DNA of 64,000 nt from Coleophoma eucalyptorum (Eukaryota > Ascomycota > Leotiomycetes > Helotiales > Dermateaceae). Every line of letters starts with the position of its first letter. Position 1 is the first letter of the stretch. Below the pieces are notes generated by a model. That model searched no databases. It had not been told where the DNA came from and saw only the letters and a program-made list of their open reading frames with translations. Below are positions 48,979 to 59,614 of this stretch, one piece after another. The stretch spans positions 496,001 to 560,000 of the forward strand of contig JALRME010000016.1 of assembly GCA_026120035.1 (NCBI GenBank). Direction: 5' to 3'. The position numbers and the translations under genes were made by a program.

Positions 48979-50902
48979 GAGATGAGCTGTCTCGTTCACT
49001 TATGCGTTGTACGGAAGTTTTCTGATACCTGGATGATAGTACCCGTGCTTATTACTCGGGGTGGTGCTGATCAATAAGAACCCAGAAATCTCTGAACTCG
49101 TCGCTAAAGTATGCAAGTAAGACCGCAGATAATGCAAGGACTGCAGGATACATATTTCCACCCCCCATGTTCGACTAGACCTGCCTCGCCCTCAAGCCAA
49201 TTTTCACTTGTCTGCCACACAGTCGTGTGGCTAAGGCCTATTCACAACTACATCACTCACAAAATTGCTTCAGCAAACACTCTTCTTTACGGTTTCCTAG
49301 TCGTCGATGAAACACCAGTATTAAGGGTTGGATTGACTCTGGTTATTTGAATTTTTGGATATTACTTCTTCAGAACAACGCCTGTGCTATCGCCAAAGTT
49401 GAATGGGCCTTTAGGTGTTACCCGTTGGTGATTCACTCCAAGGAATCAATCCCAATCTTTGTTACTTGACCAGGCCAGCAACTCACATACAAGGGAGTAT
49501 TCGGGCAGAAATACAGAACTCAGCGCCTGCGACCTATCACCCAGCAGCTGGAGGAGACAGATTGAAATTTAAAAATTTACAACTTCTAGTCAGTGTCAAT
49601 AATGACAGGCTCCACGAACTCCATCTCATTCATAATAAATCTGGTGATGAAGCCTGGCTTAATTAGGACATCGTCGTTACCTACCTGAAGCTACTTGCTC
49701 ACGATGTTAACACTGGAATCCTCCTGTCAAAATGACCCGAAAGGTATAGTCGTCTTAAGCACAAAAGTCGCTGCCGAACTAAACCGGGTGCAACATAATG
49801 GTCTAGACAGCATCATATGAAGATTGAAAAGTATATGCTGGACGGCAAGGGATTTCTCAATAGAACTCATTGATGGTCAGATCAGCTCGCTTACATATCG
49901 AAATAGCCATCCTGGACGTGGAAAATTGCAGCCGCGAGGTGATTTCGGGGGGACCACTACGGATGAGGAGTGGCTCAAGGAGTTACAGGAGGAGTTACGA
50001 AAGCAGGAACCTCGAGCGGAAGAAGTACAAGCAGCAAGGCGCCGAGGAAGCAAAGCAGCTCCTCGGCAATCTACGTATCCTTTTGATAAAGTTGTCTCTG
50101 TACAGGAGCTCAAAGATTTATGACCTGTGCTGAATCAAAGAAAATATATTTCGTGGCAGGAGCAAATACGACTGCCTGAGAAAGAATATTCTCATACAGT
50201 GGATGAGAGACGTTTGGGATACTTCGAGGCCCTGAACTACTGGTAGTGAGTGAACTTCTGAATTGTGATTCCAAGGAGGTTAAGATGCCGAGGTCGCTTT
50301 TATGTTGTCATTGAGCCAAGCTGGGAGCATGGTTAGTTTAGTAGAAGGACAATAATAGGAAATCAATGGAATCCCATGGTGTTAGATAAAACAACATAGG
50401 TAATCACGCTTGAAGTGTTGTCAAGCTAACTCCCATTCTCCTTTACCTTCTTTCTAAGAAAAATGATAGGTTTCACCTGCATCATATCGGTCTTCTTTTT
50501 TCTGTTTTTTTTTTTTTGGAGAAAATCGGTTATCTACGTCCAGACAACGCATAAGATAAGTTAGAAACCCCAAAGTGATCGGTTCACTTAATTGCGCCGT
50601 TGGTATTTTTGATCCCTAAGGAAGCCCTTCTCTCCAAAAGCAAACCCTCCCCCCTCCGCCCCCGCCCCCCCCAAAAATTAAACCCCCTCTATAGAAATTA
50701 CCTATTCGTGAACATCGTTAATGGTTCTTAAAGATTTGGTGTTTTTTTTCGGTTTTTTTCTTGTCAGAATTTTTCTCCAGCCCACCAGACCGGAATGTGA
50801 AGAGAAGGTAGTGTGCCGTTAACAGACCTCTCGGATTTTCTGCCTCGTCCTCATCTTCCTTCCTCTTCTTCTTCCTCGCTTAGACATTCCGCTTCCGCCA
50901 AG
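48979..50902. other. Convergent intergenic region, 1.9 kb
   Basis: It lies between the permease stop and the bZIP stop. An open frame at 49824-50123 (99 codons, charged, EEWLKELQEELRKQE) is protein-like but isolated and has no known motif. T runs near 50505 and C runs near 50650 are low complexity. Confidence 0.5.
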
Positions 50903-51819
50903 CTACGAAGCTCGACCTCCCGCCGTCAATCCGTCGACCTCCTCATCGTCCTCACCCTTCTCACTGACATTTCCTGCCTGCAGTAGCTTCCGCAGCCGCT
51001 CCAGTTCGGTGGTTAACCGCTCGACCTCCGCCTTGCATGTCACCACCTTCTGCTTCTCCAATTCTAGCTCGCTACCCAGCTTCTCGAACTCGCCCTGCCG
51101 CCGTTGCCGGAATGTGCGCTGTGCGTCGCGGTTCTGTTGCTGTCTTCTCTAGATAGCGGAAAAGTGGACTTGGTTAGCATGTGAGCTGGTATTTCGGGGG
51201 TTATTGCGTTTGAAAATCTACGGTTGTGTATTTATAGCTAGGAGAGGAATTGAGAAGTGTGGGGGGGTATTCGAAGGGGAGGGGAAATGTGGGGTTCAAT
51301 TGGAGGCAAATAGATAGAGGAAACAAACCCGTTTGGTGGCAGCTTTTCGATCCGCGGCTGTGACGATTCCAACGGTGATTTGTGGCGTATCCATCAGTCC
51401 GGAGTCGATGGGACTGTACTGTTGTCCCGGATGAGCAGCGCCGGCGCCTAATTGGAGGGATAGCAACTGAGGCGATCCCCACTCGCCGGGACTGCCGCCT
51501 GAGATCGAAGTGCCGGTAGAATCCGTGCTGGGCCACCTCGGAGCCTATTTGGACGTCAGAGTTATGTGAAGCTTGGGCACTCGAGGTCATTCGAGGTCAT
51601 TGGGGACAGTGGTGGGAGGGAGGGAGGAGAGAGCGCAAGCCTTACAGTATTTTCGGACGGATACCAGTTTTGAGGCGGCGCCTCCAACGCGGATTGGTCT
51701 TGGCCTGGGAGCCCGGTGGTGTCGGGGAACATGTTGGCATTTTGCCAGTCGGGCTGGGAAGCGTAGACGCTGACGTCGAAAGCAAAGTAGGTAGAGTTGT
51801 TGTCCATGGGGTTGTCCAT
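50903..51819 (-). CDS. bZIP transcription factor (Yap-like basic region)
   Basis: A nuclear DNA-binding protein of 211 residues from exons 51819-51646, 51544-51329 and 51148-50903. No single exon shows the domain. Exon 2 ends TAADRKAATKR and exon 3 begins RRQQNRDAQRTFRQRR. The join builds a basic region with the fungal N-x2-A-Q-x2-F-R signature (residues 135-143), followed by a zipper helix EFEKLGSELELEKQK...RLTTELERLRKLL. Zipper d-positions are roughly Leu153, Glu160, Cys167, Leu174 and Leu181, so two are not Leu. Exon 1 is Asn/Pro/Ser-rich. Introns are 101 bp (51545-51645) and 180 bp (51149-51328), both phase 0. The ATG at 51819 is the second codon of a longer frame that would start TTG. 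There is no Cys-rich redox domain as in true Yap1. Confidence 0.85.
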
Positions 51820-52240
51820 CAAGGCAGAAATCAGGACGAAGGAAGAGGGGAACGATATATGGGGAGGAGAGACCAGGATCTTTCGAACCTTTATGATCCT
51901 TTCAGCACAAGGCAGAGAGGTTAAATCCCTACGAAATGGAACTCGTTGCTTGGAAGCAAGTAAGCTGCAGTACTAGGAGGGAGTGGATTGCGCGGGTCGC
52001 TTATTAAGTGCAGAGAGAGAGCACGTCCGGGGAATCGCTAGACGAGTAGGATAGAGACGTGAGGTTGGGCGCCGGCTCTGGATGCTATATACTCGTTGGC
52101 TCTGGGCTTGTCGTGAGGAGAAAGTGCGGCTGGGCCGGATAAGCAAATCACAGTGGTTATTACCGACTGACACAGAGCTTGTGGACGACGGAGTGGATGA
52201 GGTGGGTGAAGTGGATGGATGCGTGGACCGAGTGATAGAG

Positions 52241-52320
52241 TCGGCGAGCGAGTGGGAGAGCCAGCGAGCGAGTTGGAGAGCTAGCGAGCGAGCTGGGGAG
52301 TCAGCGAGCGAGTGGCAGAC
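52241..52320. repeat. Minisatellite, four 20-bp units
   Basis: Four head-to-tail copies in exact 20-bp register. Units share the core GCGAGCGAG and end GTGGGAGAG, GTTGGAGAG, GCTGGGGAG and GTGGCAGAC. The 20 bp before (52221-52240) look like a more decayed copy. They lie about 420 bp upstream of the bZIP start. Confidence 0.85.
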
Positions 52321-52437
52321 TACGAGTGTACCTGATCGACGTAAAGCTACGGGCAAGGGACCGGTCGCCACTGCTGACCTGCGAGCCAGGCAGAGAAGGC
52401 GTGTGGAAGTGGAAATGGTAAAGGCGACCCTGGAGTG

Positions 52438-52495
52438 GTGGAATACTGGAATACTGGAGTACTGGAATACCGGGCACTGGAGCACTGGAGCACTG
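52438..52495. repeat. Tandem repeat of ACTGGAATAC / ACTGGAGC units
   Basis: Imperfect units of about 8-10 bp (ACTGGAATAC, ACTGGAGTAC, ACTGGAGC) run for nearly 60 bp. Separate in sequence from the 20-bp minisatellite 120 bp away. Confidence 0.75.
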
Positions 52496-55400
52496 GCAAA
52501 CGGGAATCGGAAATCGGGACACTGGCTGCAGATGACGACCGACGGGAGAAGGGCAGACAAACTGGGTGGTAGGAACAAGATGCGAACCTGCCTTACAATG
52601 GTTTATATTGAACTCCTGGAGGAGGATGGAAGAGCCGGTGAACGACAGGTTGTGGTGTCGTCCATCCGGCACGCTGGAGGCACGGCTTTAGTGCTGTGGC
52701 TTTCACACACCGGACTTTACAGCGCTGGTGCATAACAACACGCTGTGCTTGCAAGGAGGCAGGGGATGGGTTAAGGGTCGCCCATCCACTCTGCAATAAA
52801 CAAAGGACCTCGAGCCTGTTCGGGCATAGACTCCTACTGACAGGGCCAGCCACGGGTTTGCTGGCCGACAAACACCACCACCGCAGGCAACGGCCTTCAG
52901 CCTTGCTGTGGTGTCAGCAAGTCCCCTCGTCCATGGCCCTTCTCGTAAGCGATAGAGCCATCAAGGGCGTTGATAGGGAAAAGAGGGTCTTGCTTACGCA
53001 GGCTCAACCCTCTTCGCTGTTGTGCAGTTGCATATGCTTGGGATCGTGGGGGCACCATTGCTATTGGACCATAGTTACGACCCGTGCGCACTGGACGCTC
53101 TAGGGCTGAACCTGGTCGTGGAGAGTTTCTGAATCATGTTGAGGGCAGACGGCAGTTTTCTCTGACGGTGCAATGGGCGATGGATGCTATATCAGAAATG
53201 GCATGCTAAACTTGCCGATGAAAGGCATGGGTGGGGAAGCCAAGTCTCGGCTATCTACAAGCACGAGCGATTGACAGATGTGCTTCTCTTGGCCTTCTTG
53301 GGTCTTGAACCCTTTAACTCTTTACTGCCGTCCAGCTGTCGGCCAACTTCACGATGCTCAGTATTGTCCGGTCTTGCCCTTGAATGCTGTCTTTGTCACT
53401 GAGTCCGGTCCGTGCTTCCCGGCATGCTGGTTGAAGCAGACGAGAAGCCGCGGGGCCTTCGCTCTTCGGCGCTGTCTTGTCAACAATGCAAGGTATATAC
53501 GCCCATCACGTACACGCCAGTGGTTCTCTCAAATTATTACTCTATAACTATTATCACGATGGACATGACTCTGCCTCGGTGCAAGGCTATGCTTCGAAGC
53601 ACGAGCGGGAGCTTGCCCCCGTCTCCCGTCCGGGCCTTGCATGTGCCAGTGGCTCCGGTGGGGGACGGTGCAAAGCCCTTTCCACCTGCAATACGTTTCA
53701 GCCAACGAGCATCTTGAAGCCATTGCCAGAAACAGGACCGGTGAGTTCCAGGAGCTGCGACACACCTACACGTGATTGGCAAGAGTGGCTCCCCGCCTCA
53801 CACATGCCTATACGTCCCTGTTGATTTCCACAGTGGGTAAGGCGCAGTCTTGATCTAGTGGTCGCAGTTTCTAGATTTGTTCGTTATGCCGTCACGAAGC
53901 GAGTGTTGCCTGACTGTACAAGGTTTCATTTATCCCACTTTCCCATGTTTGGAGTTCCCAATCACCCATCTCTTTTACTATCCTGACGGGGAGTTGATGA
54001 TTGCCATTCCACCTGATGAGTGGATACTCCGCACGGCTTTAGTGTTGCTGCAGTAGTCCTTTCGTACTGTCCTCGCTAACGAATAAACACGATGCCCCCG
54101 TGCCGCTCAACCAAATTGCCGCCTGTTGCAAAGCTTGACCGTCTCAATTATAGGGCACGGCGATCTCCAACTCTACTAGTGATCTCCAATTCGACCACGA
54201 AGTCCGCAACCTGTGAACTAGACTGGCGTGGTGCGGTGTATTCCCATTTTCAACTCTGAACTTTCTGCGTTTTATCCCCAAAACGAAGAAGCAGAGGCTG
54301 CTGATTTTACGCACGTATGGTCTCTCTGCCTCTGACCCATTGCGGTCGGTCGCTTAGCCAGTACCAGTACCGACTCTTGAGTTTGGAAGCCAACCCTTTG
54401 AAAATTGTTAAGAGTCTCATGAGAAACAGGTGAATAGCACACCGTCTTGTGAATTCATCTATCCCGGGCTCTTTCGTACACTCTCCAATCACGATGGCCA
54501 TTTCAGACTCGTCGCTTATCATATTTTGCAGCCGCAGCAACCAGTGGGAAACTTGTTTGCTTCACACGTATTCAACGTTGTATCCCGGGCATCCGAGATG
54601 AAACTCGAGCAGGAAGAGTTCAGTATCCCTTCAGCCTGTTCCGTATCAATATCTATGAGCTCAGTGTGAAATCCCCGTTCCATAAGCCACCGTACGTGAA
54701 CGAACATCCTGATGGCATGGCAGACCATCACCACCATAACACATCATAGCTTATCGACAATCCACAATCCAAAATCCACAATCCACGCGGAGAGAATCAT
54801 ACCAGTGAGGCGAATTCGGAGCCTAAAACTCCCACGAGCTGCTTCCTAGCTTTTGTCTTGCAGCAGGATAATCAAGTTCTGACCACTAGGAGAAATGGGT
54901 TCGCTCAATCATACGAGACATTGTCCACGCACACGGGGTCTTAGAACCTGGAGAATGGAGGTGAAGATAATGCGGGAATTTGCGGGCCGATTATAAGAGA
55001 GACTCCACAGCCGCAAGCCGAAGTCACGAAGTACCTTGCACTTAATACGTGGAAATGCAAGACGGTGCAATCCGCAAGTGTCAGACTCTAATGTTAGGCT
55101 CATGTAGACATCCGCGTGTGCATACATCAGCATCACGCTCTCTTAGCTAAGAAGTCAGCCGATGACTAACGTGAGGTGAAATAAAAGGGGGAGGACTGAA
55201 GTCAAGAGCTGGTTTAGCCGAAGATTAGCAGAAATAGGAAGGTGTCTTGGAAGCTAGGATCGATAAATTAGGAACTTAAGCGAGAGAGCATATGGGGGTG
55301 GAAGGATCCTGGAGTGCGGATGAGCTGCTTTGAAGGCTTGCAAGTGCGAGATGATCTTGCACAGTTGTGGTCTCCCAAAATTGCGCTATTTCCCGGTGAG

Positions 55401-56400
55401 CTTTCCTCGATCTTTTGCCAATCCATTCCAGCGCATGACCAGAGACACGTCCGCGCGTCATTGCCAACCTCACCGGCAGGCAGGGGAGATCTTTGACTCT
55501 TGTGCCGCAATGCATTTCTGCCTTATATCTTCATGGGAAATTAGCCGACGAGGATTTTCAGATCCAATTACAGGCATGTCCGGCATGCTCGGGTCGCGGT
55601 CGCCTTCGCCTTCCGAGTACAGTATACTTCTCTGCCGACCTCTCTGGCTACCTGCTTGTATAGCTACTTGCCCATCTAGGATAATCGTTCAGCCGCTCGC
55701 TATTTATCAAACTTTCCCACCAAGCCTTTTTGCTTCCTGGAAGGATCGAGCTTCTTGCACTGACAGGAACTGGTCGCTCCCCCGCACATGCACGGATGGA
55801 GCTCCTTGTCTCATCTAAGCCCATTCCTGAACTCTTTTCCTCTGATTTCTCTTGGTCAACAAGTCGTTGTCGATCGAATGCGAATGCGAGATCTTGCTCA
55901 AGGGCTAGCTCTTTTCTCATTGTAACCTTCTGGAAAACAATGACTACACGTTTTCTTTGCAACTGGCTTAGCGGCCGGTAAGCAAAAAAGTTATTCGAGA
56001 ACGGCATGTCAAGTTGGGACAACCGAAAGTCTAAGTCTTAGTTGACATGATAGGTGGGCAGAACTACAGTAAGATGAGGAGAATGATTGCCCTCGTCCTG
56101 CTGGGGAAGCTTTGCCGTGGGAAGTCGATCCAGCAACATATTATACTTTTTTCTCAGATGACTTGGGACGGCTTAGGTCTAATCAGAATTGAGTTTCTAC
56201 TTGTTTTCATTCAATGAGCGTACGGCAAAGTCGGTAATAATGGACTACCGGTGTGGGATTCGCAGACATGGGATGAACTCTCGAGGAACTGCGAATCCTA
56301 CTTCTGCTACAGAGTTTGAAGAGGGTATAAGGATGTGCGAAGTTCTTCTCGCCCTTCCTGCTGAATAGTATTCTGCAGACTACACTCATTTCTGAAGCCA

Positions 56401-56420
56401 TTCATTCATTCATTCATTCG
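56401..56420. repeat. ATTC microsatellite, five copies
   Basis: Five perfect ATTC units about 95 bp upstream of the LysM start codon, so probably in its 5' leader or core promoter. Confidence 0.8.
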
Positions 56421-56513
56421 TTCCTTAGAACCTACACTCTTTTGTTTAGTTATACCACCAATCGCTTAATTCTCACCTATTACCACAATCTTTAATCCAT
56501 ACCAATCTCCAAG

Positions 56514-57765
56514 ATGCAACTCCTCACCACCGTCCTCTTCGCTGGTCTCACCACTGCCTCTGTCATCCCCCATGTAGTGCGTCAACTCGACCCTTGCCGC
56601 ATCGTGGCCAACGTCACCGTGGTTGCTGGCGATACTTTGAACAACATCGCCGCTGCAAAGAACACCACTCTCGGCGCCATCCTCAAGGTGAACCCAAGCA
56701 TCACCAACGCCAACCTAATCTTCCCTGGCGAAGTCATCGCCATCCCTTCATCTGAGTGCGTTGGCTCAGCCGTCTCAACCGCCCCAGCAACAGCCATCTG
56801 CTCCGAAACCACCAACGGCACCTACACCGTCGTCAGCGGTGACACCCTCTCTGCCATCGCTGCCACCTACGGCATCACCCTCGCAGCTCTCGAGGCCGCC
56901 AACTCTCAAATCACCAACTTCGACCTCATCGAAGTCGGCCAGGTCATCAACATCCCCGCCTGCGGTACCTGCTCCACCAACAGCAACGGCACCTATACCG
57001 TCGTCAGCGGTGACACCTTGACCATCATCGCCGGCGAATTCGGCATCACCCTCGCCGCTCTCGAGGCCGACAACTCTCAAATCGCAAACTTCGACCTCAT
57101 CGAAATCGACCAGGTCATCAACATCCCAACCTGCAGCAAGAGTAAGCGAACTGTTCCTGGCTATCTCCTATAGAGGGATTTTCTCTCTTGTCTTCTTCCT
57201 GTACAATAGAGCAAAGCAATCTTGGCGTTCAGATGGACACAGCAGCGATCCGCGATCCAAAAAAATCCAAAAAGAAAAGAAAAGATTCCATAGAGCCTGC
57301 ACGCGTGCGAGGTGGCGAAGCATGGGGGAATCTTGGGTTTTCCATTTCTTAATAGATTAATGGTACACACGTTTTTTATTATTTTCATCCGCTAAGATCT
57401 TTCTTCTCTTTCTTTTCTTGTAGGTTCAGGCTCTTCTTCTACTACCACCCCCGTCGTCACCGGCACCTGCTCTACCATCAGCAAGACCGGCTCCTACACC
57501 GTCGTCTCCGGCGATACCATGTCCGCTATTGCATCCACCTACGCCATCACCCTCGCTGCCCTCGAGGCTGCCAACCCGGCTGTCACCAACCCGGACCTGA
57601 TCTTCGTTGGCCAGGTCCTCAACATCCCTGTCTGTGGTAAGAGCTCTCTCTGCTTTTCACCCCGTCTGCCTCCTGGTTTCTGTATTGGAGTGCTGGATAC
57701 ACTTCGCTCTGTGAGATTGTGGGTGCTAATTTGTGGCATTTTTAGATGCGGAAACTTGCGAGTAA
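56514..57765 (+). CDS. Secreted protein with four LysM domains (effector-like)
   Basis: LysM modules bind chitin or related N-acetylglucosamine polymers; secreted fungal forms can shield hyphae from plant chitin sensing. Exons 56514-57141, 57424-57636 and 57746-57765 give 286 residues. A signal peptide (MQLLTTVLFAGLTTASV) is followed by four modules: about 35-75, 103-145, 155-197 and, after the 282-bp intron, 230-272. Modules 2-4 share TYTVVSGDT or YTVVSGDT, ITLAALEA and VINIP/VLNIP. There is no other domain or GPI signal. The 3' end is uncertain: the chosen acceptor (57745) ends VCDAETCE, while another acceptor at 57811 gives a Cys-containing tail (VCEKPCDPPDLEKVEMCPC). Upstream TATA not clear. 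Confidence 0.88.
57142..57423 (+). other. 282-bp intron before LysM module 4
   Basis: Donor AAGAGTAAGC, acceptor TTCTTGTAG after a pyrimidine tract. It is the longest well-supported intron here and sits exactly between modules. The downstream exon continues in phase (AAG-AGT-TCA) with a Ser/Thr linker. Confidence 0.8.
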
Positions 57766-58714
57766 ATACGTCTCCTGTAAGAGTGGACAGTTTGGGTTGT
57801 GATGCTAATAGTAGAGAAACCTTGTGATCCTCCAGACCTTGAAAAGGTTGAGATGTGTCCCTGCGATGACCGTACGTCGTTGCCTTAACTTTTAATTCAT
57901 AATCACCGTTCTGTCAATTGTGTGCCACTGCTTGAATCTTGCGTGATCTTGGCACCCTAGTCTTGATTTTTGAATTGTGAACTGCTATGCTCTCATCGAA
58001 TGGTATTTACATGCCTGTGACCACGGTTGTCACCTCTTCCGCTGTCCGGGCTTTCACTTGTCCTGTGTAACAGGGAGTAGAAGTGGGATCTAAGCTGGTG
58101 TCTGCTGGTGGACTTCCCGCCCTATGAAGCCCCGACTTGTGTGGAAAAGACAGTGGAGTCTGTAGGACAAGAGTCTAAGTCTACATGAACATCTATCCTC
58201 TTACGGAGAGTCAAGAGTACAACACAAGATGATATGCAGTGCACTCATGAAAAGAAACCCGCCAGTAAAGAAAACCTATGAGCAAAAGCAAAAGATCCGA
58301 CATAAGGAAAGTTGCAGAAATTCTCCATATCTTCTTGCTCGTGGAAAGCAACATGATGGCGAAAAGAAACCGAAAACAAATGTGAAAGATGGTCGAAAAA
58401 AAGCTCGCATATTTGACAAGGTTGATTGATTGACATGGTAGTTGTTGAGATTTTTGTCGACAAACTGGTGGACGAATACCAGATAAGAGCGCAAAGACCT
58501 GAATCAGAGCCGGATATCCGTGGTGGTTGTTGAAGTTGAACTAATGCATTGTCTCGGACAAATTTACCCATCTTGACAAGGAAAATCAATGCCTGATCTA
58601 TCTACCTGGTGGGATCTCGGAAGCCTTCGCCGAGGGTCGGGACACTCCGAGAAATTGTTCATCCGGACCAGGTTTTTCCAATGCCCATTCAAACCTAGCT
58701 GCATAGTTCTCAAC
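57766..58714. other. Convergent intergenic region
   Basis: It includes the possible alternative last exon of the LysM gene (57812 to about 57885). Otherwise no gene is seen. Confidence 0.5.
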
Positions 58715-59614
58715 TCAGTATCGACCAAATAAATCCTCGGAGACATGATATTTTACAAGTTGGGCTTTTGTCGTGTGCTTCTTTCTCTTGCCAGATTGTT
58801 CTTTGATTGTGTTGATGATATCTACGAGCATCTGTGGTGGATACTCCTCTATGTAGTCGATGGATTTCAGTAGAGAAGTGGCACACATGTCAACGAATAT
58901 CCTACGAAGAGGGCTAGTATCAATGGTATTCTCGTAGACCCTGTGGAACATATAGGAGGGAATATAACCGAGCTTGAATATCAAGTCGATGACTTGGTTC
59001 TGCAACTTTGGAGCCCTTAACTTGTCGGCCTCGATGTACAAATTGACGAGTTCTGGTGCAGAAAGCATCTCGCCATCATCACTGCCGATCTTCTGCGTGT
59101 AGGACCAGTGGAGAAACAGCCGAAATGCTTTCTCATTGTAGGCGTGGTACTTCATCTTATCTTCGGTTGCCTCGGCGAAGTGGCCATTGAAAGCAGCAGA
59201 GAAGAAGCCCGAGTAGTGAGCTATGAAATCTCGGTGGACAAAGTGCGAAGATTGCTCATCCGTTCCATCTTCAATGATCATGATCTCGACGGGTTTCAGC
59301 TCCGATTCCCTGTAATGTAGTTAGCGATTATAAACGAGCAAGTGATTATCAAAAGAATGACGAGATTCGTACATGAATGAGGGCTTCTTCTTCCAGTCTC
59401 CGTTAGAAGAAGAGGAACGACGGCTGGAGGTAGGAGTGCTTGGGGATGGCAAGCAATTTGAAACCTCCTCGTCAGCAGATTCAGTCATATCGACGAATGA
59501 TTCTGCATTCGCGAGTACAGCTCTCTTTGATCTCAGCGAATGTGAGTAAATTACCGAGGCGGGTTGAGAGCGCGTTCCACTGGGAGGGGTCCCGAGAGTC
59601 CAGTTTGAATACAT
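58715..59614 (-). CDS. BTB/POZ domain protein
   Basis: Exons 59614-59373 and 59309-58715 give 278 residues. The first 80 residues are Ser-rich and disordered. The BTB/POZ core follows: VEIMIIEDGTDEQSSHFVHRDFIAHYSGFFSAAFNG, then AFRLFLHWSYTQKI and LVNLYIEADKLRAPKLQNQVID. The rest is helical and ends LVKYHVSEDLFGRY. The 63-bp intron (59310-59372, GTACGA...TTACAG) splits a Met codon (AT|G). BTB proteins of this fungal type often act as dimerising adaptors, some for Cul3 ubiquitin ligases, but no partner domain is present to choose a role. Confidence 0.87.

Larger units (their letters stand above)
51820..56513. other. 4.7-kb gene-free region between bZIP and LysM genes
   Basis: It is upstream of both genes, so it contains two promoters. 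Near the bZIP it has tandem repeats (52241-52320 and 52438-52495). Open frames up to 217 codons here are repeat-driven or low complexity and show no family motif. No transposon ends were found. Confidence 0.55.

Noticed and set aside
49824..50123. 99-codon charged open frame
   Set aside because: Isolated, no motif and no partner exons; kept only as a note in the intergenic entry.
52082..52735. 217-codon plus frame and 201-codon minus frame
   Set aside because: Both run through the 20-bp and 10-bp tandem repeats, whose units lack stops; repeat-driven.
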